From JALYNX01 sp035292685 (GTDB lineage Bacteria; Actinomycetota; Acidimicrobiia; Spongiisociales; ZC4RG35): a stretch of 64,000 nucleotides of DNA. Of the stretch, positions 50,539-58,607 are shown in pieces (positions within the stretch are counted from its first letter, which is position 1; every line of letters starts with the position of its first letter). The translations under genes were made by a program, and so were the position numbers. The notes under the pieces are model-generated. The model saw only the letters and a program-made list of their open reading frames with translations, was not told where the DNA came from and did not search any database. Location of the stretch: assembly GCA_035292685.1 (NCBI GenBank), contig DATDPP010000018.1:56637-120636 (forward strand), written 5' to 3'.

Positions 50539-50958
50539 ATGACAACCTTTCCGGGCATAGTTACATTCGAAGACGACCGGGTACCGGTCACTGTGGGCAT
50601 CGATGTCGACAAGATCACCCTGCTATCCGGCGAGATCGAGATCGGTGAGTGGGCCGCTGCCGAATGCACGTTCCTCGAGAAGGGTGACGGGATTTGGGTC
50701 ATCGAAGCCGAGGACGATTCCGTCTTCTTCCTTCCCGACGATCCAGGGCTCTTCGTCCGGGGTCTTGCGGGACACCTGATCATCGACCCGTCTTCGCTCA
50801 CTGACCCGACGAGAGCAAGCGCGACGCACCCCGGCACCGCGGAGTTCACCGTGGCTGAGGGGCCGCGGCCCAAGCCTCTCACCTGGGTCGGGTTCGTCGC
50901 CCTATGTCTTGTGACCGCCGCTCTCGGAGTTTGGGCGCTGGTCAGCCTCGTCGCCTGA
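50539..50958 (+). CDS. Tail-anchored membrane protein of unknown function
   Basis: 139-aa protein with a soluble beta-rich N-terminal part (residues 1-105: VTFEDDRVPVTVGIDVDKIT, EIEIGEWAAAECTFLEKG, FFLPDDPGLFVRGLAGHL) and a single C-terminal helix (LTWVGFVALCLVTAALGVWA). The beta pattern resembles a small barrel with one strand repeat, perhaps a PH-like fold. No family recognised. The ATG at 50539 follows GGGGGG and AAGC; alternative upstream frames are not coding-like. Its stop abuts the stop of the convergent gene, TGATCA being shared between the two. Confidence 0.75.
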   Translation: MTTFPGIVTFEDDRVPVTVGIDVDKITLLSGEIEIGEWAAAECTFLEKGDGIWVIEAEDDSVFFLPDDPGLFVRGLAGHLIIDPSSLTDPTRASATHPGTAEFTVAEGPRPKPLTWVGFVALCLVTAALGVWALVSLVA

Positions 50959-51525
50959 TCAGGTGGGAAGCTCCATCCAACCCTCGACCCGGTCGAGGAG
51001 ATACACACTGACATCGTGAGATCGGTCGAGCACGTCACACAGCTGTTCACGACCCATCAACACGTCGACCAGACTGACCGACGACTTCCCGGTGAGGGTC
51101 AGCCGGCGCTCCGGAGCGTCGGTGACCGCCCCGTACGAGTCGATGGCCTGCACTTCCACGGCCAGCGACAGCCGCCCGATCCCGGCCAAATCGGTGGCGA
51201 GCACCAACAGGTCGGGTGGGTTGTGCAATGGCGGCACGGCCCAGTTGAAGAACAGGTCGAGGTGGTACTGGTCTTCGGGCTCCTCGAAGTCTGAATCCAT
51301 CTCCTCGAGACGCTCTCTGAGCGACAGAATCACCCGCGGGTCTCCATCCAAGGCGAGATGCAGATCGATCGGGCCCCCACAACCTGCCTCCGGATGGAGA
51401 TCCACCTCCCAGGACTGGCGGAGTGAATAGGTCTCGACAAAGTGCCGCTCGTCGTGGACGTGGAACCCGTGCTCGGTGGCGTGCTCTTTGAGATCGGTGA
51501 CAAACCCGGCGATGTCGATCGACAT
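50959..51525 (-). CDS. Conserved hypothetical protein
   Basis: 188-aa acidic soluble protein. It alternates strands and helices (FVTDLKEHATEHGFHVHDER, SWEVDLHPEAGCGGPIDLHL, YHLDLFFNWAVPPLHNPPDL) and ends with helices that look like a small regulatory or binding domain. No catalytic motif and no signal peptide. I do not recognise the family. No clear ribosome site precedes the ATG at 51525. It lies after YihY on the same strand and converges stop-to-stop on the tail-anchored protein. Confidence 0.75.
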   Translation of the reverse strand: MSIDIAGFVTDLKEHATEHGFHVHDERHFVETYSLRQSWEVDLHPEAGCGGPIDLHLALDGDPRVILSLRERLEEMDSDFEEPEDQYHLDLFFNWAVPPLHNPPDLLVLATDLAGIGRLSLAVEVQAIDSYGAVTDAPERRLTLTGKSSVSLVDVLMGREQLCDVLDRSHDVSVYLLDRVEGWMELPT

Positions 51526-51552
51526 TTGTTGGGAGGTTATTGAACTCGAGGT

Positions 51553-52461
51553 TCAATTCACAGTGAGACGGTCATCGTCGGTGTCACCGGTCGAATCCTT
51601 GGATCCTGTGGTGGCGAGGTGATCTGCATAGACCTTGGTCACTTCGGCGCCGAACAGAAAGACCGAGGAAAGCATGTAGGCACTGAACAGGACCACGACG
51701 AGTGACCCGGCAAACCCGAGGGCTGTCGGAGACCCTAGAGCCGTGAAGTAGAGGCCGATCCCGTAAGCGGCGACGGTGAAGACCACAGCCGTGAACAAAC
51801 CGCCCCTCCAAGCGGCCCGCCAAGGAAGCGTCGCGTCGGTCAGGGTCTTCATGATGAGCCCGAAGACGAAAGGAAGCACTGCGAGGGAGACCAAAGGTGT
51901 CATGAAGGCAAGAATCGAATCGAGATTCTCGAGCCGAGCTGGGAGCAACGAGTCCAAGAAGCCCATCACTGCGTTGACCAGCAGGAGGACGATCATGATG
52001 ATCCCCAGCCCGAAAGCCCAGAGGAACCCGATCCCGCGTTTGCGAACCAGCCCGATCAGGCCCCTAATCCGCTCGTAGGGCACGTCGAAGATGTCGTTGA
52101 GGTCGTGTTGCAGTTCGATGAAGAGACTCGATGCGGACCAGAGCAGCAGGACGACGCCGATCAATGCCGTGGTGTCGGCAGAGCTGACCGCGCTGGCGAG
52201 AAAGGTGGCCACGGCGTCGGCTACGTCGGGGCCGCCGATCGACTCGATGCGTTCCAGGAGCTGGGCCTGGGCCTCCAACGCACTCCCCAGGAAGAATCCG
52301 GCCAGCGAGATGGCGATGATCAGCATCGGGGCCAGGGCAAAGACGGTGCGATAGGCGACTGCCGCGGCCATCCGACCGGCCCGGTCCTGACCGAACTCCC
52401 GAGAAGCCGTGATCAGGGACTCGACCGGAAGCCTGAGCCAGGACGGCAGCTTGTCGATCAT
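51553..52461 (-). CDS. YihY/BrkB-family membrane protein
   Basis: 302-aa integral membrane protein with six predicted helices. Family blocks are RAGRMAAAVAYRTVFALAPM near residue 30, LWSASSLFIELQHDLNDIFD in the middle, and GSLVVVLFSAYMLSSVFLFG then AEVTKVYADH at the end, the last being the YihY hallmark. Once called ribonuclease BN or BrkB, the family is now treated as transporters or membrane proteins of unknown substrate. The ATG at 52461 follows TACGCT by 6 nt, so it is leaderless and shares a divergent promoter with the ligase gene. Confidence 0.9.
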   Translation of the reverse strand: MIDKLPSWLRLPVESLITASREFGQDRAGRMAAAVAYRTVFALAPMLIIAISLAGFFLGSALEAQAQLLERIESIGGPDVADAVATFLASAVSSADTTALIGVVLLLWSASSLFIELQHDLNDIFDVPYERIRGLIGLVRKRGIGFLWAFGLGIIMIVLLLVNAVMGFLDSLLPARLENLDSILAFMTPLVSLAVLPFVFGLIMKTLTDATLPWRAAWRGGLFTAVVFTVAAYGIGLYFTALGSPTALGFAGSLVVVLFSAYMLSSVFLFGAEVTKVYADHLATTGSKDSTGDTDDDRLTVN

Positions 52462-52467
52462 GGGATC

Positions 52468-52488
52468 AGCGTATCCACGACATACACT
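52468..52488. promoter_or_regulatory. Divergent back-to-back leaderless promoters
   Basis: Minus-strand TACGCT (52468-52473) ends 6 nt before the ATG at 52461; plus-strand TACACT (52483-52488) ends 8 nt before the GTG at 52497. Only 35 bp separate the two start codons. Confidence 0.55.
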
Positions 52489-52496
52489 CGCCGACC

Positions 52497-53516
52497 GTGA
52501 GTCATCCCTTCCCACCGCCCGTCGAGACGATGGAGGCCAGGGTCTCGGAGCGCTGGCCGGGCGGAACCCTTCTCTACGAGCCGAAATGGGACGGTTTCAG
52601 GTCTATCTCGTGGTCCGCACCCGAGATCCGACTCGATTCCAGAAGCCAGCGACCGCTCCTCCGCTACTTCCCGGAGCTGACGCCCGCTTTGGAGCAGCTT
52701 CCCGAGGGCACTGTGGTGGACGGTGAGGTGATAGTGGTGGTCGACGGTGTGACCGACTTCGCCGCTCTCCAACAACGGATCCACCCCGCCGATTCGAGGG
52801 TGAGGATGCTCTCGGAGGCCACCCCGGCCGAGTTGGTGGCGTTCGATCTCCTCGCCGACAGCGGAGAGGACCTTCGAGGCCAGCCATTTGTCGGGCGCCG
52901 TGAGCGCCTGGAGGCCCTCGCCACGCGCCTCGGGTTTCCGTGGCACCTGACCCCACAAACCGACTCCGAAGACCTCGCCCTCCGATGGTTCGATGAGTTC
53001 GAGTCGGCGGGCTGCGACGGGATCATCGCCAAGGACCCCGATCTCGCCTATCAGCCCGGCAAGCGAGCGATGATCAAGATCAAGCACCGCCGTACCGTTG
53101 ACTGCGTGGTGGGTGGGTTTCGGGAGCACAAGGAAGGGGGCAAGATCGGGTCGCTCCTCCTTGGTCTCTACGACGATCAGGCCCAGCTCCACTTCATCGG
53201 GCACTGCTCCGGCTTCCCGGACGGGCAGCGGGTTGAGATCTACGACCGCTTTCTGGAACTCGTCACCGACGACAGCTTCGACGAGAGGGCCAGGGCACCG
53301 GGGGCACCCAGCCGGTGGTCGTCTGAGAAGGACTCGGCGTGGACCCCGGTTCGGCCCGGCGTCGTCGTGGAGGTCAGCTACGACCAGTTGGAAGGGGACC
53401 GTTTCAGACATGCCACCCGTTTCCACCGGTGGCGCCCGGACAAGGACGCCATGAGCTGCACCATGGAGCAGTTGGAGCGTCCCGAAGGCCCGGGATTCCA
53501 GGAGGTCGTGGGGTGA
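52497..53516 (+). CDS. ATP-dependent DNA ligase (LigC/LigD-ligase-like)
   Basis: 339-aa DNA ligase. The adenylated Lys is in motif I LLYEPKWDGFR near residue 31; motif III is VAFDLL, motif IV GCDGIIAKDPDLAYQPGKR, motif V MIKIKH. An OB-fold domain follows (VVGGFREHKEGGKIGSLLLG, VEVSYDQLEG). It lacks the BRCT and zinc parts of NAD+ ligases. With the separate LigD-type polymerase at 57079 it probably acts in non-homologous end joining, though no Ku gene is in the window. Divergent from yihY over a 35-bp promoter region; GTG start, leaderless. Confidence 0.93.
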   Translation: MSHPFPPPVETMEARVSERWPGGTLLYEPKWDGFRSISWSAPEIRLDSRSQRPLLRYFPELTPALEQLPEGTVVDGEVIVVVDGVTDFAALQQRIHPADSRVRMLSEATPAELVAFDLLADSGEDLRGQPFVGRRERLEALATRLGFPWHLTPQTDSEDLALRWFDEFESAGCDGIIAKDPDLAYQPGKRAMIKIKHRRTVDCVVGGFREHKEGGKIGSLLLGLYDDQAQLHFIGHCSGFPDGQRVEIYDRFLELVTDDSFDERARAPGAPSRWSSEKDSAWTPVRPGVVVEVSYDQLEGDRFRHATRFHRWRPDKDAMSCTMEQLERPEGPGFQEVVG

Positions 53517-53527
53517 GCCAGGGACCA

Positions 53528-53645
53528 TGTCCCCCCTTTTCCAAGGGGGGACCGCCCGAACGCAGTGAGGGCGAGGGGGGTTCACCCCCCTCGACGCGCT
53601 CCCTCCGGTCGCTGGCGCCGGTCCCCCCGCTTATGCAGGGGGACA
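53528..53645. repeat. REPIN-like palindromic element
   Basis: Two 27-bp terminal hairpins (53528-53554 and 53619-53645) are inverted copies of each other: arms of 8 and 10 bases match exactly while the loops differ. A central hairpin GAGGGGGG-ttca-CCCCCCTC (53573-53592) sits near the midpoint. This two-REP arrangement resembles REPINs and non-autonomous mobile palindromes. It lies between the ligase and ABC genes, so it may also act as a terminator or leader structure. Confidence 0.7.
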
Positions 53646-53649
53646 ACCT

Positions 53650-54552
53650 GTGACGGTGCTCGAAGTCTCCAACTTGACCCACGACTACGGAGAGGTGGTG
53701 GCCCTCAAGGACCTGACCCTCCAGGTCCCTGAAGGGGTGACCGGCTTGGTGGGGGCCAACGGGGCAGGAAAGACGACTTTGCTTCGGCTCATGCTCGGGC
53801 TGTTGCATCCCACCGCCGGCTCGATGCAGGTACTCGGCCACGACCCGCAACGCGACCCGCTCGCGGTGCGAGCCGTCATTGGCTACATGCCGGAAGGGGA
53901 CTGCATCCCCAAGGACCAAACGGCTGCCGATTTCGTGGCCTACACCGCCCAGCTGGCGGGGATACCACCTCGCGAGGCCAGGAGAAGGGCATCGGAGACC
54001 CTGTTCCTGGTCGGTTTGGAGGAAGAGCGGTTTCGCTTCCTGGGTGACTTCTCGACCGGCATGAAACAGAGGGTCAAGCTGGCCCAGGCCATCGTCCACG
54101 ATCCCGACCTGCTGCTGCTCGACGAGCCCGCGTCCGGGCTCGACCCCGAGGGCCGCATCCAGATGCTGGAACTGATTCGCCGACTCGCCGACTTCAAGGT
54201 CAACATCATCCTCTCCTCGCATGTCCTCACCGATATCGAGCAAACCTGTGACTGGGTGGTCATGCTCGACGCCGGGGACCTGCTCCGCTCCGGGCCCCTG
54301 GGAGGCTTCGAGAAGCTGGGAACGGTGATCGTCGAGGTCCTCGACCATGCCGACCGGGTTGCCGCCTCGCTTCGGGGGCGAGGCTTCGAGGCCACAGTCG
54401 AGGGTCAACGTCTGCTCGTGGGCCCGGGTGATGAGACCCTCGAGGATGCGATCGTGGCCGAGGCCGCGGCTGCCAATGCCGGGCTGGTGCGGATGATCCG
54501 GGGGTCGGCCTCACTCGAGGACCTGTTCCTGGCGCGGGAGGTGGCCCCGTGA
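53650..54552 (+). CDS. ABC-2 transporter ATPase, first of operon
   Basis: 300-aa ATPase: Walker A GANGAGKTT near residue 39, signature FSTGMKQRVKLAQAI (LSGGQ is STGMK here), Walker B LLLLDEPASGLDP and H-loop LSSHVLTDIEQ. The degenerate signature is common in the ABC-2 export group (CcmA/NatA). GTG start with GGGGGAC upstream at 53638-53644, directly after the REPIN-like element. It overlaps the next gene by GTGA. Operon order is ATPase-permease-ATPase-permease, so two exporters or one heterotetramer. Confidence 0.93.
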   Translation: MTVLEVSNLTHDYGEVVALKDLTLQVPEGVTGLVGANGAGKTTLLRLMLGLLHPTAGSMQVLGHDPQRDPLAVRAVIGYMPEGDCIPKDQTAADFVAYTAQLAGIPPREARRRASETLFLVGLEEERFRFLGDFSTGMKQRVKLAQAIVHDPDLLLLDEPASGLDPEGRIQMLELIRRLADFKVNIILSSHVLTDIEQTCDWVVMLDAGDLLRSGPLGGFEKLGTVIVEVLDHADRVAASLRGRGFEATVEGQRLLVGPGDETLEDAIVAEAAAANAGLVRMIRGSASLEDLFLAREVAP

Positions 54553-55430
54553 CCGACCAGATCATCTTCGACCGTGGTTATCGAACCTACGACGGGCCCC
54601 GGCTGGGCCCGGCGGGGGCTCGCAAGGCGGTCTTCAAGGACGGCGTGCGCCGGGTTCTCGGACTGGGGCGTAAAGCCCGGGAGAAGATCTTCCCGTGGAG
54701 CCTGATCGGGATCGCAGTGATTGCAGCGGCGATCTTCATTGGCATTCATTGGGCAATTGGCAGCATCGAGGAAAGCCTCCGGGAGGGGGCTCCCACCTAC
54801 GGAGGCCTGTTCGATTTCTACTCGGCGATCTCCTTGCTGTTCATCGCCCTGGCCGGGCCCCAGCTGTTGATCCCGGACCGGACCAAAGGCGTCCTCTCGG
54901 TCTACTTCTCACGCCCGCTCACCATCGACGGGTATCTCACATCGAAGGTGGGGGCTTTCGCCACTGTGGTGGGCGCCATCTACATCGTCCCCCAGTTCCT
55001 CCTGCACCTCGGTCTGTCGCTGATCTCGGACGACGGGTTTCTCCCCTACCTTGGCGACAACCTCGACATCCTCTGGAAGGTGCCGGTCACAACACTGGCC
55101 TTCATCGCCCTCCACGGCTCGGTCATCTTCACCCTGTCCACCCTGATCGACCGGACCGGTATCGCGGCCGCCGCCTTCCTCGGCATCCTGGTGGCCGGTG
55201 GGGGCGTGGCGGGAAGGGTGGCCGAGGCCACGTTCCCCGGGTCCCGTTACGCCTCCCTTCTCGCCCTCGACCAACACCCCAGGATCATCCGCGACTATCT
55301 GTTCGAGGACACCGTGGCCTACCCGGCTGAAATCGCCGGCTTCGAGGTTTGGGTCTCGTTGGTGGTGATAGTCGCCCTCGTCGTCGTTTGTGGTTGGTTC
55401 ATCCGCTGGCGATACAAGAAGCTGGCATGA
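54549..55430 (+). CDS. ABC-2 type permease, first
   Basis: 293-aa membrane protein. A long cytosolic N-terminus (FDRGYRTYDGPRLGPAGARK) precedes about six helices: FPWSLIGIAVIAAAIFIGIH, YSAISLLFIALAGPQLLIPD, FSRPLTIDGYLTSKVG then FATVVGAIYI and others. Coupled by overlaps on both sides: GTGA with the upstream ATPase, ATGA with the downstream ATPase. The pairing with a divergent second permease suggests a heterodimeric exporter. The substrate is unknown. Confidence 0.88.
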   Translation: MTDQIIFDRGYRTYDGPRLGPAGARKAVFKDGVRRVLGLGRKAREKIFPWSLIGIAVIAAAIFIGIHWAIGSIEESLREGAPTYGGLFDFYSAISLLFIALAGPQLLIPDRTKGVLSVYFSRPLTIDGYLTSKVGAFATVVGAIYIVPQFLLHLGLSLISDDGFLPYLGDNLDILWKVPVTTLAFIALHGSVIFTLSTLIDRTGIAAAAFLGILVAGGGVAGRVAEATFPGSRYASLLALDQHPRIIRDYLFEDTVAYPAEIAGFEVWVSLVVIVALVVVCGWFIRWRYKKLA

Positions 55431-56344
55431 CCGACACCATCGTGGTCACCGAAATGTCCAAGTGGTTCGGGCTCAAGGTGGCGGTCAGCGAGGTGACCAT
55501 CGGCTTCAAGCCCGGCATCACCGGCCTCCTCGGTCCCAACGGGGCCGGCAAGACCACCTTGCTCCGGGTCATCAGCGGCCTGCAGCGCCCCTCCCAGGGC
55601 AACATCCGGATCCTGGGTGTTGATCCTCGTGCGGATCCTGCCATCTACAGGAAGATCGCGCTGGTCCCCGAGGACGAGACCGTCTACGACCGGCTCACCG
55701 GGCGCCAGTTCATCGAGCTCGCCGCGCGTCTCAGCCGGGTCGACAACGCCAAGGACCGGGTCGGGGCGGCCATCCAGCAGGTCGGCCTTTCCGAAGCCTC
55801 GGACCGGGCACTCGGCGGGTTCTCCAAGGGCATGAAGCAGAGGGCCAAGGTGGCACAGGCCCTGGTCTCTGACCCCGAAGTCCTGTTGCTCGACGAGCCG
55901 TTGAACGGCACCGACCCGCTGCAAAGAGCCCATCTCATCAACCTGTTCCGAGAGCTGGGGGACGAGGGCAAGACGGTGATCGTCTCCTCTCATGTCCTCG
56001 CCGAGGTGGAGAGAATGACAGATCGGGTGGTGGCGATGGTCGATGGGCGGCTCGCCGCGGTCGGCGACGTGGCCGCGATCCGTGCCGCCATGACGGACAG
56101 GCCGAGACGCGTGTACGTCGAAGCCAGCGATCCTCGACGGCTGGCTTCGACCCTGATCGTCACCTCGGGCGTGGTGGGGGTCACCATCGACGGAAACACC
56201 GTCCATGTCGAGGCTTCCGATGCCGCATACCTGGCGCGCCGGCTTCCCGTCATCGCCGCCGAGGGTGGGATTCGTCTCATGAGGGTGGAGCCGGTCGACG
56301 AGTCCTTGGAATCTGTGTTCCGCTACCTGGTCGAGGGTCGTTGA
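55427..56344 (+). CDS. ABC-2 transporter ATPase, second of operon
   Basis: 305-aa ATPase with Walker A GPNGAGKTT near residue 40, signature FSKGMKQRAKVAQAL, Walker B VLLLDEPLNGTDP and H-loop VSSHVLAEVER. The Walker B extension LNGTDP instead of SGLDP distinguishes it from the first ATPase, so the two are not recent copies. The ATG at 55427 overlaps the first permease stop by ATGA and its stop shares one base with the last permease start (TGATG). Confidence 0.92.
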   Translation: MTDTIVVTEMSKWFGLKVAVSEVTIGFKPGITGLLGPNGAGKTTLLRVISGLQRPSQGNIRILGVDPRADPAIYRKIALVPEDETVYDRLTGRQFIELAARLSRVDNAKDRVGAAIQQVGLSEASDRALGGFSKGMKQRAKVAQALVSDPEVLLLDEPLNGTDPLQRAHLINLFRELGDEGKTVIVSSHVLAEVERMTDRVVAMVDGRLAAVGDVAAIRAAMTDRPRRVYVEASDPRRLASTLIVTSGVVGVTIDGNTVHVEASDAAYLARRLPVIAAEGGIRLMRVEPVDESLESVFRYLVEGR

Positions 56345-57072
56345 TGACTCTCGCCGTCCATCTCTACCGCCGAATCATGCGTCGGGGCCGGGTCATCGCC
56401 CTGATCGCCCTTTCCTCGGTCCCCGGGCTCGTCTATTGGCTGGTCGGTTTTGATGGGGAATCTGGGGGTATGACCGAGCTGTACACCGAGATCCTCGCCA
56501 GTGTGGGTTACACCTTCGTGGTGGCCGCCCTCATCCTGACCGCGGCCACGCTGCGCGAGGAGAAGGATGGGGGCACCCTCCCCTACATCTACATGCGCCC
56601 GATCTCACGACCTTGGTTTGCCGCCCAGTCGATCATCGCCGGATCGGTGGCCGCCATGGTGATCGGCATCTGCGGTTGGTTGGCGACGGTGCTCGCCTCG
56701 ATCGCGGTCGGGAACGGGGTGGGCCCCACCATCCCCGGATTGTCGTTGTTCGTGGCGGCCGCGATCGGATACGCCGCGGTTTTCGTTCCCCTTGGCTATC
56801 TGGCGCCGCGGTCCCTCCTCATCGGCCTCGGCTACATAATCGTCTGGGAGACGATCCTGGCCAATGTCGTCACCGGGCTCGCTCAGTTCTCGATATGGCG
56901 TATCTCGCTCTCGATCTACGCCGGTCTCGAGGACGATTTCGGCCCATTCGCCACCGAGGCCCTGGGGCCGGTCACGGCCGGGGTGGGTGGCGGGGTGGCC
57001 AAGTTGGCGGTCGTGATGTTGCTCGGGCTCGGTGTCCTGATCTGGACCCTGCGTCGGCGCGACGCCCTCTAG
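56344..57072 (+). CDS. ABC-2 type permease, second
   Basis: 242-aa permease with six predicted helices: VIALIALSSVPGLVYWLVGF, VGYTFVVAALILTAATLREE, then KDGGTLPYIYMRPISRPWFA as the coupling region typical of ABC-2 permeases, plus three C-terminal helices ending LLGLGVLIWTLRRRDAL. It closes the four-gene operon 53650-57072 and is followed after 6 nt by the convergent polymerase gene, leaving no room for a terminator. Confidence 0.88.
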   Translation: MTLAVHLYRRIMRRGRVIALIALSSVPGLVYWLVGFDGESGGMTELYTEILASVGYTFVVAALILTAATLREEKDGGTLPYIYMRPISRPWFAAQSIIAGSVAAMVIGICGWLATVLASIAVGNGVGPTIPGLSLFVAAAIGYAAVFVPLGYLAPRSLLIGLGYIIVWETILANVVTGLAQFSIWRISLSIYAGLEDDFGPFATEALGPVTAGVGGGVAKLAVVMLLGLGVLIWTLRRRDAL

Positions 57073-57078
57073 GGATGC

Positions 57079-58080
57079 TCAATACTCGTCGTCGGGCCGA
57101 CGCTGTCGCGAAGGCTGGACTCGCGGCGGCTCGCCGGGCATCTTCGGGTAGTGGGGCGGCCAGGGGGCGTCCCCGATTCCGTTCTCCTCATCCCTCGCCA
57201 TCCACTCCAACAGGGTGTCGATCCGCCCCGCCGCCTCGTCGATTCCCGCGGTGAGGTCGCCGAGCTGGGTGTACCGGTCGCGAAAGGTGTCCAGCGGGAA
57301 ATCCTCGATGGCGACTTCGGCGAGCTCGTCCCAGGTGATCGGAGCCGAGACGAACCCGGTCGGCCGCACCCCGTATGCCGATGACACCGATTTGTCCCTG
57401 GCGTTCTGGTTGTAGTCGATGAAGACTCCCTGCCGTTCCTCTTTCCACCATCTGGTGGTGACCTGACCCGGCATCCGTCGCTCCAGTTCGCGGGCGAAGG
57501 CGAGCACCGCCCTCCTGGTCTGGAAGAAGTCCCAGAGTGGCTCGATGCGAACGTAGACATGAATCCCACGACTCCCCGAGGTCTTGGGCCAACCGATGAG
57601 ACCAACCTCCTGCAACAGCTCATGGGCCCCGGCAGCCGCTTGACGCACCTGATTGAAGGTGACCCCCGGACCGGGATCGAAGTCGAAGCGAAGCTCATCG
57701 GGATGATCGGTGTCCTCGGCCCGCACCGGCCACGGGTGGAAGTCGAGACAACCCAACTGGGCCAGGCGAATCACGTCGGCTTGGACCCGGGGCACATTCA
57801 TCCGACCCGGTCGCTGGGAGGGGAAGCGGATCTGGACTGTGTCGAAGGGCGAATTGTTGGCCGCCCTCTTGTGATAGATCGGGTCCTCGTCGACGGTACC
57901 CAGATACCGCTTGAGCATGGTGGGCCGGCCGGCGATGCCCCGTATGGCGCCCTTGCACACCACGGTGAAATGCTCGATGACGTCGAGCTTGGTCCAGCCC
58001 TGACGGGGAAAGACCAAGCGACCCGGGCTGGAGACGCGGACCTCCTCCCCACCGACATTGACAGTCGTCTCGTCGCTCAT
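57079..58080 (-). CDS. ligD-pol: LigD-type primase/polymerase (NHEJ PolDom)
   Basis: 333-aa archaeo-eukaryotic primase-type polymerase of bacterial NHEJ. SSPGRLVFPRQGWTKLDVIE is the standard N-terminus; the catalytic acidic pair is in FDFDPGPGVTF near residue 132; KTSGSRGIHVYVRI and VFIDYNQNARDKSVSSAYGV complete the active site. It inserts ribo- or deoxynucleotides at breaks. In many bacteria this domain is fused to ligase and nuclease in LigD; here it is a stand-alone gene, with the ligase 3.6 kb away. TACCTT lies 9 nt before the ATG. Confidence 0.93.
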   Translation of the reverse strand: MSDETTVNVGGEEVRVSSPGRLVFPRQGWTKLDVIEHFTVVCKGAIRGIAGRPTMLKRYLGTVDEDPIYHKRAANNSPFDTVQIRFPSQRPGRMNVPRVQADVIRLAQLGCLDFHPWPVRAEDTDHPDELRFDFDPGPGVTFNQVRQAAAGAHELLQEVGLIGWPKTSGSRGIHVYVRIEPLWDFFQTRRAVLAFARELERRMPGQVTTRWWKEERQGVFIDYNQNARDKSVSSAYGVRPTGFVSAPITWDELAEVAIEDFPLDTFRDRYTQLGDLTAGIDEAAGRIDTLLEWMARDEENGIGDAPWPPHYPKMPGEPPRVQPSRQRRPDDEY

Positions 58081-58127
58081 TCCCTACCTAAGGTAAGCGG
58101 CAACTGATCCCGAGTGGAGGGAAAAGG

Positions 58128-58607
58128 ATGACCGATCCGGTGAAGGACCCCACACCCGAGCAAACGGCCACCTGGCACCGCACCTTCGCCCCGCAGGCCT
58201 TCAACCACACCTGGGAGCTTCTCGACCTCGACACCCGGTCCTCCGAAGAGGACGAGGACATGTTGGCTTCCACCTTTGCCCAACGGTTTCACTGGTATCA
58301 GCTGGGAGATGCCCGGAGCCGGGCCATCGCCGACTGGCAGGTTTCCAGGGTGGCGGTGGTGCTCGGCTACGCCGAGTTGGCCCAAAGATTCGGTGAGCGC
58401 TCGCTGGCGGTTTGCGAGGAGCATGACCTCGACGCCTTCGTCAGGGGCTTTGCCCATGAGGCCTTGGCCCGGGCCGCCGCCGAGGTCGACGACGTAGACA
58501 CCTTCACCGAAAATCTGGAGTTGGCCAAGGCGCTCATGGCGGAGGTCGAGGACATCGAGGAGCGTGACGTGTTGGCCGCAGATCTCGCCGAGATGTCGGA
58601 GGAGTGA
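58128..58607 (+). CDS. Conserved hypothetical helical protein
   Basis: 159-aa mainly helical soluble protein: QTATWHRTFAPQAFNHTWEL then LDLDTRSSEEDEDML, RFHWYQLGDARSRAIADWQV and ERSLAVCEEHDLDAFVRGFA. The AHEALARAAAEV repeat-like helices suggest a TPR-like helical hairpin. No catalytic motif. GGAGG 8 nt before the ATG supports the start. I have no name for the family. Its stop abuts the stop of the aldehyde dehydrogenase with zero intervening bases. Confidence 0.78.
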   Translation: MTDPVKDPTPEQTATWHRTFAPQAFNHTWELLDLDTRSSEEDEDMLASTFAQRFHWYQLGDARSRAIADWQVSRVAVVLGYAELAQRFGERSLAVCEEHDLDAFVRGFAHEALARAAAEVDDVDTFTENLELAKALMAEVEDIEERDVLAADLAEMSEE

